A stretch of 64,000 nt of DNA from an uncultured Bacteroidales bacterium (lineage in GTDB: Bacteria; Bacteroidota; Bacteroidia; Bacteroidales; FEN-979), in the NCBI GenBank assembly GCA_903845055.1, contig CAIMWF010000084.1, forward strand, positions 1 to 64,000, read 5' to 3'. Shown here piece by piece: positions 46,128-55,156 of this stretch. Position numbers and translations under genes: made by a program. The notes beneath the pieces were generated by a model. That model saw nothing but the letters and a program-made list of their open reading frames with translations, was not told the origin of the DNA and ran no database searches. Numbering within the stretch: position 1 is the first letter of the stretch; each line of letters begins with the position of its first letter.

Positions 46128-48002
46128 TTATTGCACGACCATTTTATGCGTGTAGGATTCACCGTTGATCTTCACAGTATAAAAATAGATGCCGGTTGTA
46201 AGGGCGCTGCAATCGATGGTGAACTTCTGAGCACCTGAATTTACCATGCCCTTGTCGAATGACATCACTTTTGCCCCCATGATGTTGGAAACCTCGATTG
46301 TTATGTTTGCGGGTTTGTCAACGTTCACGGCAAAAGAGGTCATGCCTTTTACCGGGTTCGGGTAGTTCTGGCCTACAAAATTCCTGCTTTCCGGAGTTGT
46401 CGGAACGCCGGCGGGAATAAAGGCGGAGGTATTGATTTCGCGATAGGCAAAACTGACTTCGTGCACCGGTACAGGGGGATAGGTTGAAGTACCTACCACC
46501 ACGTTCGATCCTGGTTGGGAGGAGGTCTGCGTAACCAGCAACAGTTTGTTGCCGTTCTTGATGGTTTTGCAGACTTCAGGGTATGCAAATTCCTGAAAAA
46601 TGTAGAGGAAGTCGCTGTTGAAGTCGACCATCGGTGACATCTGGCTGTGGCCGTTGAAGAAAGCGCGACCCCAGATGTGACGGTAGTTGTAGGGCGTCGG
46701 GTCGGGATTGCCGACGGTGACGCTTGTCCAGGTGAAATAGATGTTGTTGTACTTATCGATGTTGACATTCGGGTAGGTGGAAAGGGCACCTTTGTAATAT
46801 GGGAAACCTACGATGGAGTCGCCGGCCTGGTCTGCAGCAACATAACCGATGAGTTTGTGGTGTGCGTCGATGCTGTCGATGTTGGCCATCATGGCTGTAT
46901 CGAGCGGGCCTTCAGACGACTTCCAGTAAACCAGTCCATCTGTGCCCGGGCGCCAGTAGGAGCCGGCCGAGGTCTGGTAGTTGCACATACGTCCGATTGC
47001 GACATGGAATACACCGTTCTTATCCATCGCGCCGGCCATGGTTCCGTCGCATCCCCAGATCGGGTTGATCACCTGTGTGGTGGTCTTTTTACCGTAATAG
47101 TTGGTCATCACATCCTGTTTTGTCCAGGTGTTCCCGTTGTCGAATGATTTCATCAGGAAAGTGCCGTTGTAAACGTTTCCCTGCATGAAGGCGATGGTAT
47201 CGCCGTGGGGTTCGATCCAGGTGTAGTCGTCACCGCCGAAACCATTGTAATGCAACGAGTCGAGACCGGCAATCTGGATTGCCTGTTTATCCCAGGTGGT
47301 GCCGCCGTCAAGAGACCGGTAATAAAGCAGGGCTCCGTCAAGACCCATGTAAGTGATGCCGCCGTTTGCCACGGGCATGGTCAGGCAGATGATGTGAACG
47401 TATTGGTTGTTCGATCCGCTGGTGATCGTCCTGGGCCAGAGAAGGCTCAGTGCTGCGCCTGCAGAACCGATGGGGCCGGTCGGGCCGGTGGTCTGGGTCC
47501 AGGCGCCGGTGCCTTTGGCAGCACGTGTGCTTTTGATCAGGGTGGAGGTGGAATTATGGGCAACGATGATCTCACCATTCCCGTTCCACGCATTCAGGCT
47601 GGGCCAGCCGGTCTTCAGGTTTTCAACGCGGGCGGTAGGGGCGGCACCCCATGCTGTTCCGTTTGAGTAGTTGTAGCCTGTGCCGCGGTCGGCATAACCG
47701 GAAACATCGCTTTTGATCCAGGCAGCGGCAACAGAACCATCGGGCCAGCAAACCACACGCTGCATGGGTGCGGCATTGGACTGCATATCATATACGCTCG
47801 ACACGCCAAGGTTGTCATCCATGACTGATTTTGTGTTTGCCACGGGATTCCCGGCTAGCAGGAAGGGGTTCTGATTGTCGATGGCAGGAGTTTCGAGAAC
47901 GTCTCTGAGTTGTACCGATTTGGACAATTTTGCGGGTCTGTACTGCGCCATCACAGCCATACCGCACATAATCACGATCGCAAAAAGCAAAATTCTTTTC
48001 AT
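46128..48002 (-). CDS. Secreted BNR/Asp-box protein with T9SS sorting domain (paralogue 1)
   Basis: A 624-residue protein (MKRILLFAIVIMCGMAVMAQ signal). The propeller region has RSLDGGTTWDKQA, MKSFDNGNTWTKQ, CDGTMAGAMDKNGVFHVAIG and a repeat of the block order seen in paralogues 2 and 3. The T9SS type A end is NYPNPVKGMTSFAV ... TGIYFYTVKINGESYTHKMVVQ. High identity to paralogue 2 over whole length, including the signal peptide, points to a recent tandem duplication. Own promoter and own strong terminator, so the copies can be expressed apart. Function unknown; surface exposed or released. Confidence 0.87.
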   Translation of the reverse strand: MKRILLFAIVIMCGMAVMAQYRPAKLSKSVQLRDVLETPAIDNQNPFLLAGNPVANTKSVMDDNLGVSSVYDMQSNAAPMQRVVCWPDGSVAAAWIKSDVSGYADRGTGYNYSNGTAWGAAPTARVENLKTGWPSLNAWNGNGEIIVAHNSTSTLIKSTRAAKGTGAWTQTTGPTGPIGSAGAALSLLWPRTITSGSNNQYVHIICLTMPVANGGITYMGLDGALLYYRSLDGGTTWDKQAIQIAGLDSLHYNGFGGDDYTWIEPHGDTIAFMQGNVYNGTFLMKSFDNGNTWTKQDVMTNYYGKKTTTQVINPIWGCDGTMAGAMDKNGVFHVAIGRMCNYQTSAGSYWRPGTDGLVYWKSSEGPLDTAMMANIDSIDAHHKLIGYVAADQAGDSIVGFPYYKGALSTYPNVNIDKYNNIYFTWTSVTVGNPDPTPYNYRHIWGRAFFNGHSQMSPMVDFNSDFLYIFQEFAYPEVCKTIKNGNKLLLVTQTSSQPGSNVVVGTSTYPPVPVHEVSFAYREINTSAFIPAGVPTTPESRNFVGQNYPNPVKGMTSFAVNVDKPANITIEVSNIMGAKVMSFDKGMVNSGAQKFTIDCSALTTGIYFYTVKINGESYTHKMVVQ

Positions 48003-48044
48003 AGGGTTTTTGGTTTTTGGTTTGACATATATGATTTTACATTA

Positions 48045-48052
48045 CAAATATA
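48045..48052 (-). promoter_or_regulatory. -7 promoter element for paralogue 1
   Basis: Minus-strand TATATTTG (48052-48045) matches TAnnTTTG, 42 nt before the ATG. Confidence 0.5.
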
Positions 48053-48088
48053 ATCGTTTATAAAATAAAAATAAAATATCAGGAAAAT

Positions 48089-49297
48089 TTATTTTTTTTC
48101 TCCTGCTCCCTGCCGGAGGGCTTTCTCCTTGGTATCCACCGGTATGATGGTCGAGCGCTGGGTGGCGATCTCATCTGAAAACAGTTTGCGGTAGGTGATG
48201 TGGCGCTTGGCAAAAACCGCCCCCACCGATTCGTGAAGGGCCCGCATCTTGGGGTTGAAGTCGCCCACCCACGAAAGTTCGAGTTCGGTGATGTGCGGCT
48301 TGTGCTTCATCTTTTCATTCAGATGCCAGAAAATACCCGATTCAACGCCGTACCGCTGGTATTTCGGTTTGACCCCCATGATCACGATGCGCGTGCGGGT
48401 GATCGTTTTCCTGCTTTTCAGCCACAGGAACTTCATCTTGTTGAAAAAATGAAGTTTTCCGTGAAGATGCCTGATGATCTGGTTTACATCGGGAAACTGG
48501 ATGAGAAATGCGATCGGCTCCTCATTGTAATATACAAACCAGATCATTTCGGGATCGAGGAACGACCTGGCTTTTTCAAGCCCCTTTTTCAGGGTGGATA
48601 CATCCATCGGGGTGAAGTTCTCGTGGAATTTCCATGCGTCGTCGTAGACCTCCTTCATGTCGGCGATGAACCTGTCGGCCTCTTTAAAGGTGATATGCCG
48701 GAATGAAAGTTCGGGTTTGCGCATGCACCATTCGGCTATTTTCCAGAACCGCTCCGGGAATGGTTTTGTGAGGTCGAGGTGGTTGGAGACCTGCTCGAAA
48801 TAAAAGCTAAAGCCGTAATCCTCAAAAAGTCTCCGGTAATAGGGCGGGTTGTAGTTCATGCCGAAACCCGGCGGCATGAATCCCTCAACCAGCAAACCCC
48901 AGTTGACATCGTTTTCGCCGAAGTTGATCGGCCCGTCCATCGCCATCATCCCCCTCGCCGAAAGCCATTCGCGTGCCTGGTCAAATAGCATGAAGGCTGC
49001 CTCTTTGTTATCGATACATTCAAAAAAACCCATCCCCCCGGTTGGCTGCCGGAAGGTAAATGCCTTATTCCGGTTGATGAAAGCGGCCACACGGCCGATG
49101 GGCCGCTCCGAATCATCGTAAAGAACCCAGCGGGTCGCCTCGCCGTGCAGGAAAAAGCTGTTTTCAGCCGGGTCGAAGATCGACTCAGTTTCGGTATCCA
49201 GCGGTCTTACGTAGTTGTCGTCGCCCTTGTAAATGAATTCAACGAGATCGAGAAACTGCTTTCTCATTTTTCGGGATGAAACTTCGGAAATGTGCAT
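48089..49297 (-). CDS. GNAT-like protein of unknown function
   Basis: A 402-residue soluble protein with no signal peptide. Its layout resembles long GNAT acetyltransferase-fold proteins of Bacteroidetes: an N-terminal half with RWVLYDDSERPIGRVAAFINR and GGMGFFECIDNKEAAFMLFDQAREWLSARG (acetyl-CoA fold strands), a middle with GPINFGENDVNWGLLVEGF and MNYNPPYYRRLFEDYGF, and a second half with MGVKPKYQRYGVESGIFWHLNEKMKHK and ELSWVGDFNPKMRALHESVGAVFAKRHITYRK. The latter pattern is typical of the acetyl-CoA pocket (Q/R-x-x-G-x-E/A). Substrate unknown. It is divergent from the LptF/G-like gene. Confidence 0.75.
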   Translation of the reverse strand: MHISEVSSRKMRKQFLDLVEFIYKGDDNYVRPLDTETESIFDPAENSFFLHGEATRWVLYDDSERPIGRVAAFINRNKAFTFRQPTGGMGFFECIDNKEAAFMLFDQAREWLSARGMMAMDGPINFGENDVNWGLLVEGFMPPGFGMNYNPPYYRRLFEDYGFSFYFEQVSNHLDLTKPFPERFWKIAEWCMRKPELSFRHITFKEADRFIADMKEVYDDAWKFHENFTPMDVSTLKKGLEKARSFLDPEMIWFVYYNEEPIAFLIQFPDVNQIIRHLHGKLHFFNKMKFLWLKSRKTITRTRIVIMGVKPKYQRYGVESGIFWHLNEKMKHKPHITELELSWVGDFNPKMRALHESVGAVFAKRHITYRKLFSDEIATQRSTIIPVDTKEKALRQGAGEKK

Positions 49298-49304
49298 AAT
49301 TCAG

Positions 49305-49350
49305 ATGGTAAAATGGCAAAATGGTAAAATGGCAAAATCGCAGAAGGACA
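49305..49350. repeat. 8-bp tandem array, word AAAATGGY
   Basis: Units AAAATGGC, AAAATGGT, AAAATGGC, AAAATCGC between the divergent GNAT-like and permease genes. It is 8 nt from the GNAT-like start codon and just upstream of the permease promoter. Confidence 0.8.
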
Positions 49351-49381
49351 AAATTACAATTATTACGTTTCGGTTATTCCC

Positions 49382-49389
49382 TATCTTTG
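49382..49389 (+). promoter_or_regulatory. -7 promoter element for the LptF/G permease
   Basis: TATCTTTG followed by C-A-C-C, 20 nt before ATG 49410. It overlaps the in-frame upstream extension, arguing against an earlier start. Confidence 0.55.
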
Positions 49390-49409
49390 CACCGGACCCA
49401 TTACCACGC

Positions 49410-50843
49410 ATGAAAAGACTCGACAGATTCATCCTGAAATCATACCTGGGACCCCTGGTGATGACCTTCTTCATCTCCCTGTTCATCCTGCTGATGCAAT
49501 TTCTGTGGAAATACATCGACGACCTTGTCGGAAAAGGGCTGGAGTGGTACATCATTCTCAAGCTGATGTTTTATGCATCCTCCACCTTCGTTCCGCTTGC
49601 CCTCCCGCTCTCCATCCTGCTCTCCTCGCTGATGATGTTCGGCAACCTCGGCGAACATTACGAACTGGTCAGCATGAAAGCCGCCGGGGTCAGCCTCAGC
49701 AGGATCATGCGGCCCCTGATCATCGTCTCCATTTTCATCAGCGCCCTGGCCTTCTACTTTTCAAATGTGATCATGCCGGTGGCCAACCTGAAATTCCTTT
49801 CGCTTCTTTACGATGTCCGTGAAAAAAAACTGGCCTTTAACCTCAAGGAAGGGGTTTTTTACAATGGCATCGAGGGATTTGTGATCCGCATTGAAAAGAA
49901 GGAGAAGGACGGGAACACGATCAGGTCGGTGATGGTTTATGACCATACGAAACGGCAGGGCAACATCTCGCTGACCACGGCCGAGTGGGGAAAGATGGAA
50001 CTTTCGCCCGACAAGCGGTTCCTGGTGTTCAGGCTCTTCAACGGTACCAATTACGAAGAACGGATCGACCTGCGGGGGAATGAATCGACCCATCCCTTCC
50101 AGCGGACACAATTTGCGGAACAGTACCAGATGTTCGACCTCTCGGCCTTCCAGCTAACGCGCACCGACGAAAATCTTTTCAAGAAAAATTACGAGATGCA
50201 GAACGTACGCCAGCTGAGTCATTCCATCGACTCGCTTAAGAAACAGCTGGCCGGGGAACGCAGGACCAACGACCTTGTCTTCATGCACAACCTGCCCTTT
50301 TACGCGGAGCTGGACACTTTGAAATTCCACCATTCCAGGCTGCAGGGAAAATTCAACCCGAGCATTATCTTCAATTTCAAACCACATGACCGGTATGGTG
50401 TGCTTGAAACGGCCCGCAATGCCGCCAGGGCGGCAAAACAGAATCTCGATGCCTCCCAGGATGACCTGGAGATTAAAAGCAAACTCGTATACAAACACCA
50501 GATCGTTTACCACAAAAAATTCTCCTTTTCCATTGCCTGTTTTCTCCTGTTTTTTATCGGCGCACCCCTCGGAGCCATCATCCGAAAGGGAGGGCTTGGG
50601 ATGCCCGCGGTTGTTTCGACCCTCTTTTTCATCCTTTTCTGGGTCATCTCCTTTGTCGGTGAAAAGTACGCTGCCGAAGGCGTGGTGGCACCATGGGAGG
50701 GGATATGGTTTGCCTCCGCAGTACTCATGCCCATCGGCATCTTCCTGACCGTCAAGGCAACCAACGATGCGTCGCTGCTCGATATCGATGCATGGCTCAG
50801 ATTTTTCAGCAAACTTTTCAAACGCAGGGAACCGGGATTATGA
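49410..50843 (+). CDS. LptF/LptG-family permease (YjgP/YjgQ)
   Basis: A 477-residue inner-membrane protein from ATG 49410 (MKRLDRFILKSYLGPLVMTFFISLFILLMQFLWKYIDDLVGKG, the classic family start). Three N-terminal and three C-terminal transmembrane segments flank a periplasmic beta-jellyroll domain of about 200 residues; GNLGEHYELVSMKAAGVSLSRIMRPLI is a conserved loop, and FFIGAPLGAIIRKGGLGMPAV is the last conserved block. LptF and LptG move lipopolysaccharide with the ATPase LptB. Its mate lies elsewhere. The stop overlaps the next glycosyltransferase start (ATGA), an arrangement consistent with envelope synthesis. Confidence 0.94.
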   Translation: MKRLDRFILKSYLGPLVMTFFISLFILLMQFLWKYIDDLVGKGLEWYIILKLMFYASSTFVPLALPLSILLSSLMMFGNLGEHYELVSMKAAGVSLSRIMRPLIIVSIFISALAFYFSNVIMPVANLKFLSLLYDVREKKLAFNLKEGVFYNGIEGFVIRIEKKEKDGNTIRSVMVYDHTKRQGNISLTTAEWGKMELSPDKRFLVFRLFNGTNYEERIDLRGNESTHPFQRTQFAEQYQMFDLSAFQLTRTDENLFKKNYEMQNVRQLSHSIDSLKKQLAGERRTNDLVFMHNLPFYAELDTLKFHHSRLQGKFNPSIIFNFKPHDRYGVLETARNAARAAKQNLDASQDDLEIKSKLVYKHQIVYHKKFSFSIACFLLFFIGAPLGAIIRKGGLGMPAVVSTLFFILFWVISFVGEKYAAEGVVAPWEGIWFASAVLMPIGIFLTVKATNDASLLDIDAWLRFFSKLFKRREPGL

Positions 50844-52033
50844 AAGTTTTGTTCCTGTGCAACAAATCGCCCTGGCCGGCGAAAGAGGGCGGCCCGATGG
50901 CCATGAACATGTTCATCGAAGGGCTGGCAGATGCGGGTCACGAGGTAAAGGTGATCGCCGTTAACTCCTTCAAATACCAGGTTGATCCGGCCGCCATACC
51001 GAAATCCTACCGCGACAAGACCGCTATCGAACTGCAGGATGCCGACCTGCGGGTCAAACCCGTCCGGGCGCTGCTGAACCTGTTTTCGGGCAAATCGTAC
51101 CATGTAAGCAGGTTCAACTCCGAACCATTCCGCCTCCGGCTGATCAGGGTGCTCCGGGAAACCCAATTTGACATCGTACAGCTGGAAACGCTTTACATGA
51201 CCCCTTACATCGCCACCATCAGGGAACATTCCACCGCCAGGATCATCCTTCGGGCACACAACATCGAGCATCTCATCTGGCAGCGGATCGGCGCCGAAAC
51301 CCTGAACCCGCTGAGGAGATGGTACATCGGCCTCCTCGCTTCCAGATTGAAAAAGTACGAGGAAAAGATTGTTGCCGAAACCGACGGGATTGTAGCCATC
51401 ACCCCGACCGATGCGGCATTTTTCAGGAAGTTCCACCCGGTGTGCACCAGCATCCCGTTTGGCATTGACCCGGCAAACTACGAGGCCGGGGCCGGGGAAA
51501 CGGAGTACCCGTCGCTGTTTTCGTTCGGCGCGATGAACTGGATCCCCAACGCGGAGGGGATCCGCTGGTTCCTGATGAATGTATGGCCCGATGTTCACAG
51601 GCAGTTCCCCGACCTGAAATACTACCTTGCCGGGCGCGAAATGCCCGGCTGGATGCTTCGTCTCAACCTCCCCAATGTAGTTGTGCTGGGTGAAGTTCCC
51701 GATTCAAACCGGTTCCTGGCATCAAAGGCGGTCATGATCGTTCCGCTCTTTTCGGGAAGCGGTATCCGGATCAAGATCATCGAAGGGATGGCCGCCGGGA
51801 AAACCATTATTTCGACCAGCCTGGGGGCAGAGGGCATCGGTTACACCAACCGCGAAAATATCCTGATCGCCGATGCCCCCTGCGAATTTTTTGAAATGAT
51901 CTCCATCTGCGTGTCGGATAAACCATCATGGGCAAAAATCGGAAAACAGGCCCGGACACTGATCGAAACGGAATATCTTCCCGGCAGGCTGGTTCAAAAT
52001 CTGCTCGCTTTTTATCAACAAGTCGCCGGATAA
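50840..52033 (+). CDS. GT4-type glycosyltransferase
   Basis: A 397-residue GT-B glycosyltransferase from ATG 50840; a longer frame runs back into the permease gene and is rejected. N-terminal domain: MKVLFLCNKSPWPAKEGGPMAMNMFIEGLADAGHEVKVI. C-terminal domain: FGAMNWIPNAEGIRWFLMNVWP, YLAGREMP, VVVLGEVPD and the donor-binding FSGSGIRIKIIEGMAAGKTIISTSLGAEGI (the E-x7-E region). Retaining transfer from a nucleotide sugar is the family chemistry; the acceptor is unknown. It overlaps the LptF/G-like gene by 4 nt and is followed by a second glycosyltransferase, 40 nt later, with its own promoter element. Confidence 0.92.
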   Translation: MKVLFLCNKSPWPAKEGGPMAMNMFIEGLADAGHEVKVIAVNSFKYQVDPAAIPKSYRDKTAIELQDADLRVKPVRALLNLFSGKSYHVSRFNSEPFRLRLIRVLRETQFDIVQLETLYMTPYIATIREHSTARIILRAHNIEHLIWQRIGAETLNPLRRWYIGLLASRLKKYEEKIVAETDGIVAITPTDAAFFRKFHPVCTSIPFGIDPANYEAGAGETEYPSLFSFGAMNWIPNAEGIRWFLMNVWPDVHRQFPDLKYYLAGREMPGWMLRLNLPNVVVLGEVPDSNRFLASKAVMIVPLFSGSGIRIKIIEGMAAGKTIISTSLGAEGIGYTNRENILIADAPCEFFEMISICVSDKPSWAKIGKQARTLIETEYLPGRLVQNLLAFYQQVAG

Positions 52034-52045
52034 CGCAGATTTTTA

Positions 52046-52053
52046 TAATTTTG
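52046..52053 (+). promoter_or_regulatory. -7 promoter element before the second glycosyltransferase
   Basis: TAATTTTG fits TAnnTTTG, 20 nt before ATG 52073. It lies within an AT-rich patch of a 40-nt gap. Confidence 0.4.
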
Positions 52054-52072
52054 CTTGCCACAAGCCATCTTC

Positions 52073-53251
52073 ATGCGATTATTTTTTCTTTTACCACGCG
52101 TACCGTATCCGACAGAGAAGGGCGATAAATTAAGGGCTTTTCACCAGATCAAACAACTGTCGAAACACCATGAGATCATCCTGTGCGCCCTGAATGACGG
52201 GGTGCTGCATGAGGATGCGATCCCCGTGCTCAGGAAGTATGTCAGGGCGGTTCACATCATCCCCATCCCGAAGCTGTCGATCGCCGTCAACCTGGTAAAA
52301 ACGCTTTTCTCGGGCAACCCGCTCCAGGTGGGTTACTTTTACAATGCATCTTCGGCTGCGAAAATCCGCAGCCTGATCACCCAGTACCAGCCCGACCACA
52401 TTTTCTGCCAGCTCATCCGGGTTGCGGAATATGTGAAGGGAATCAACATCCCCAAAACGCTCGATTACCAGGATGTGTTTTCGAAAGGGATGGAAAGGAG
52501 GCTCGCCACCTCGCCGTTTTACATGAAACCCTTCCTGAAACTGGAATACAACCGGCTGGTGCAGTACGAGCACGATGCTTTTGAAGCTTTCGACAACAAG
52601 ATCATCATCTCGGCACCCGACCGCGACCTCATCCCCCATCCCGACCGGCAGAAAATCGTGGTGGTTGCCAACGGCGTCGATACCGATTTCTTCAAACCGG
52701 CCGACAGCGAAAAACGATACGACCTGGTTTTCACAGGGAATATGGGTTACCCTCCCAACATCAACGCCGCCGAATACCTGGTCAATGAAATTCTTCCCGA
52801 AATCCTGCCTCTTAAACCAGACCTGAGGCTGCTGATCGCAGGGGCCAATCCCCACCTCAGGGTCATGGTGCTGAAATCGGCCCAGGTTGAAGTGAGCGGA
52901 TGGGTGCCCGACATGCGCGAATGCTATGCCGGCGCCCGGATCTTCATCGCCCCCATGCAAATCGGTACCGGGCTGCAGAACAAATTGCTGGAGGCCATGG
53001 CCATGCAGATCCCCTGCATCACCTCCCCGCTGGCCTTCCAGGCGCTGAACGCACGCGAAGGCGAAGACATCCTGGTTGCGCGCAATCCCAAAGAATATGC
53101 AACGCACATTCTCTCGCTTCTGAACAACCCCGTACTTGCCCGGAAGATCGCCCTGAACGGGTACCATCTTGTCCATAACAACTTCAACTGGGAAAAGGAA
53201 ACAGATAAGATCGACAAACTGATCAATACTCCTACCCTTCGGAACAGATGA
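52073..53251 (+). CDS. GT4-type glycosyltransferase, exosortase-associated Stp1-like
   Basis: A 392-residue protein from ATG 52073 (MRLFFLLPRVPYPTEKGDKLRAFHQIKQLSKHHEI). This N-terminus and the core match the Stp1/TIGR03087-like glycosyltransferases that in other bacteria lie in exosortase or exopolysaccharide clusters. Donor side: FTGNMGYPPNINAAEYLVNEILP, LLIAGANPH, VSGWVPDMRECY, IAPMQIGTGLQNKLLEAMAMQIPCITSPLAFQAL. No exosortase, EpsH or PEP-CTERM protein is visible here, so the link to that system is not supported. Probably part of surface polysaccharide or glycolipid synthesis with its neighbours. Confidence 0.88.
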   Translation: MRLFFLLPRVPYPTEKGDKLRAFHQIKQLSKHHEIILCALNDGVLHEDAIPVLRKYVRAVHIIPIPKLSIAVNLVKTLFSGNPLQVGYFYNASSAAKIRSLITQYQPDHIFCQLIRVAEYVKGINIPKTLDYQDVFSKGMERRLATSPFYMKPFLKLEYNRLVQYEHDAFEAFDNKIIISAPDRDLIPHPDRQKIVVVANGVDTDFFKPADSEKRYDLVFTGNMGYPPNINAAEYLVNEILPEILPLKPDLRLLIAGANPHLRVMVLKSAQVEVSGWVPDMRECYAGARIFIAPMQIGTGLQNKLLEAMAMQIPCITSPLAFQALNAREGEDILVARNPKEYATHILSLLNNPVLARKIALNGYHLVHNNFNWEKETDKIDKLINTPTLRNR

Positions 53252-53261
53252 AGGGGAAAGG

Positions 53262-53288
53262 AAATTAAAAATTAAAAATTAAAAATTA
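53262..53288. repeat. 7-bp tandem array, word AATTAAA
   Basis: Three to four units of AATTAAA, 10 nt past the glycosyltransferase stop. The rest of 53289-53418 holds short words such as TATTGCC repeats, the promoter element and the next array. Confidence 0.75.
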
Positions 53289-53357
53289 CTTTTTGATAGT
53301 GAGCCAACCATGTGCCTTTCACTATTGCCTATTGCCTAATGCTTATTATTATCTTCA

Positions 53358-53365
53358 TACCTTTG
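53358..53365 (+). promoter_or_regulatory. -7 promoter element for ettA
   Basis: TACCTTTG fits TAnnTTTG, 53 nt before the ettA ATG. Confidence 0.4.
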
Positions 53366-53376
53366 CTATCTCCCAG

Positions 53377-53416
53377 TTTTGACCTTTGAGTTTTGATCTT
53401 TGAATTTAACTTTGAC
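53377..53416. repeat. 7-bp tandem array, word TTTTGAY/CTTTGAR, before ettA
   Basis: Units TTTTGAC, CTTTGAG, TTTTGAT, CTTTGAA, TTTAACT, ending just before the ettA ATG. Its complement (TTCAAAG, ATCAAAA, CTCAAAG) is related to the arrays at 40396 and 55641. Confidence 0.75.
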
Positions 53417-53418
53417 TT

Positions 53419-55095
53419 ATGTCCGACGATAAGAAAATCATTTTCAGCATGGTGGGGGTTACCAAGACCTACCCTCCCCACAAACAGGTGTTAAAGAACA
53501 TCTACCTCTCCTTTTTCTATGGTGCCAAGATCGGGATCATCGGGTTGAACGGCTCCGGCAAATCCTCACTGATGAAGATTATTGCGGGGGTGGAAAAATC
53601 ATTCCTTGGCCAGGTGGTCTTTTCCCCGGGGTATTCGGTCGGCTACCTTGAACAGGATCCCCAGTTCGACGATACCAAGACTGTCAGGGAGATCGTGGAG
53701 GAGGGCGTCCAGGAGGTGGTCAACCTGCTGAAGGAGTACGAAGCCGTCAACAACCGGTTCGGCGACCCTTTGAGCGACGACGAAATGGACAAACTGATCA
53801 AACGGCAGGGCGAACTCACCGAACTCCTTGACCAGCATGGTGCATGGGACCTCGACAGCAAACTTGAACGCGCCATGGATGCGTTGCGCTGTCCCGAACC
53901 CGATTCGCCCGTCCTGAACCTTTCGGGCGGTGAACGGCGCAGGGTAGCCCTCTGCCGCCTGCTGCTCCGCGAACCCGACATTCTCCTGCTCGACGAACCC
54001 ACCAACCACCTCGATGCCGAATCGGTGCAATGGCTTGAGCTGCATTTACAACAATACAAGGGAACTGTGATCGCGATCACCCACGACCGGTATTTCCTCG
54101 ACAATGTTGCCGGCTGGATCCTCGAACTCGACCGCGGCGAAGGAATTCCATGGCAGGGAAATTACACCTCGTGGCTGGAGCAGAAATCGAACCGCCTCGC
54201 CATCGAGGAAAAGACCGAGAGCAAACGGCGTAAAACGCTCGAACGCGAACTCGACTGGGTGCGCATGTCGCCCAAGGCACGCCAGGCGAAGGGAAAAGCA
54301 CGTCTGAGCGCTTATGAAAAAATGATGAGCGAGGATGTGCGCGAAAAGGAGGAACGACTCGAACTCTACATCCCGAATGGTCCCCGCCTCGGGAACATGG
54401 TGCTTGAAGCGACGGATGTATCCAAATCGTTCGACGACAAATTGCTATTTGAAGGATTGACCTTCTCCCTTCCCCCTGCCGGGATCGTCGGGGTGATCGG
54501 CCCCAACGGCGCCGGGAAAACAACCCTTTTCCGCCTGATCATGGGGGTTGAAACAACCGACAAGGGAACCTTCAGGATCGGGGATACGGTGAAACTTGGC
54601 TATGTCGACCAGACCCATACCTCCATCGACCCTGAAAAAACGGTGTTCCAGGTCATTTCGGGAGGGGCCGAGAACATGCAGATCGGCGGTCGCACCATGA
54701 GCGCCCGCGCCTATGTGGCGAGGTTCAATTTCAGCGGTGCCGACCAGGAGAAAAAATGCGGCGTGCTTTCAGGAGGCGAGCGCAACAGGCTCCACCTTGC
54801 ACTGACGCTGAAAGAGGAAGCCAATGTATTGCTCCTCGACGAACCCACCAACGACATCGATGTCAACACCCTGCGCGCCCTCGAGGAGGGGCTCGAGAAT
54901 TTCGCCGGCTGCGCCGTGATCATTTCCCACGACCGCTGGTTCCTCGACCGGATTGCAACCCATATCCTTGCCTTCGAGGGTGAATCGCAGATGTATTTCT
55001 TCGAAGGCTCCTATTCCGACTATGAAGAGAATAAAAGGAAGCGGCTGGGCGATGAGGAGCCGCACAGGATAAAGTATAAGAAGCTGAAAGGATAA
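53419..55095 (+). CDS. ettA: Energy-dependent translational throttle protein EttA
   Basis: A 558-residue ABC-F ATPase that binds the ribosomal E site and gates the first elongation steps by ATP level. Two ATPase domains: Walker A GLNGSGKS (42-49) and GPNGAGKT (near 358), signatures LSGGERRR and LSGGERNR, Walker B LLLDEPTNHLD and LLLDEPTNDID, and between them the P-site tRNA-interaction arm (LDWVRMSPKARQAKGKARLSAYEKM). Length and the arm match EttA rather than Uup. The C-terminal segment is basic. Widespread, and common in Bacteroidetes. Confidence 0.96.
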   Translation: MSDDKKIIFSMVGVTKTYPPHKQVLKNIYLSFFYGAKIGIIGLNGSGKSSLMKIIAGVEKSFLGQVVFSPGYSVGYLEQDPQFDDTKTVREIVEEGVQEVVNLLKEYEAVNNRFGDPLSDDEMDKLIKRQGELTELLDQHGAWDLDSKLERAMDALRCPEPDSPVLNLSGGERRRVALCRLLLREPDILLLDEPTNHLDAESVQWLELHLQQYKGTVIAITHDRYFLDNVAGWILELDRGEGIPWQGNYTSWLEQKSNRLAIEEKTESKRRKTLERELDWVRMSPKARQAKGKARLSAYEKMMSEDVREKEERLELYIPNGPRLGNMVLEATDVSKSFDDKLLFEGLTFSLPPAGIVGVIGPNGAGKTTLFRLIMGVETTDKGTFRIGDTVKLGYVDQTHTSIDPEKTVFQVISGGAENMQIGGRTMSARAYVARFNFSGADQEKKCGVLSGGERNRLHLALTLKEEANVLLLDEPTNDIDVNTLRALEEGLENFAGCAVIISHDRWFLDRIATHILAFEGESQMYFFEGSYSDYEENKRKRLGDEEPHRIKYKKLKG

Positions 55096-55100
55096 AAAAA

Positions 55101-55150
55101 GGTAGCGAGGTAGCGAGGTAGTGAGGTAGCGAAATAGTGAAATAGCGAAA
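55101..55150. repeat. 8-bp tandem array, word GGTAGCGA
   Basis: Units GGTAGCGA (twice), GGTAGTGA, GGTAGCGA, AATAGTGA, AATAGCGA start 5 nt past the ettA stop and end 7 nt before the wbuC ATG. TAG recurs every 8 nt. Confidence 0.88.
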
Positions 55151-55156
55151 TTTTTT

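Noticed and set aside
50507-51598. Open frame of 363 codons on the minus strand opposite the glycosyltransferase and permease
   Set aside because: Antisense shadow: it crosses two real genes on the other strand and shows no family features.
52130-53176. Open frame of 348 codons on the minus strand opposite the second glycosyltransferase
   Set aside because: Antisense shadow of a well-supported glycosyltransferase.
52073-53251. Part of an exosortase/PEP-CTERM system
   Set aside because: Only the glycosyltransferase resembles members of such clusters; no exosortase or PEP-CTERM protein is visible.
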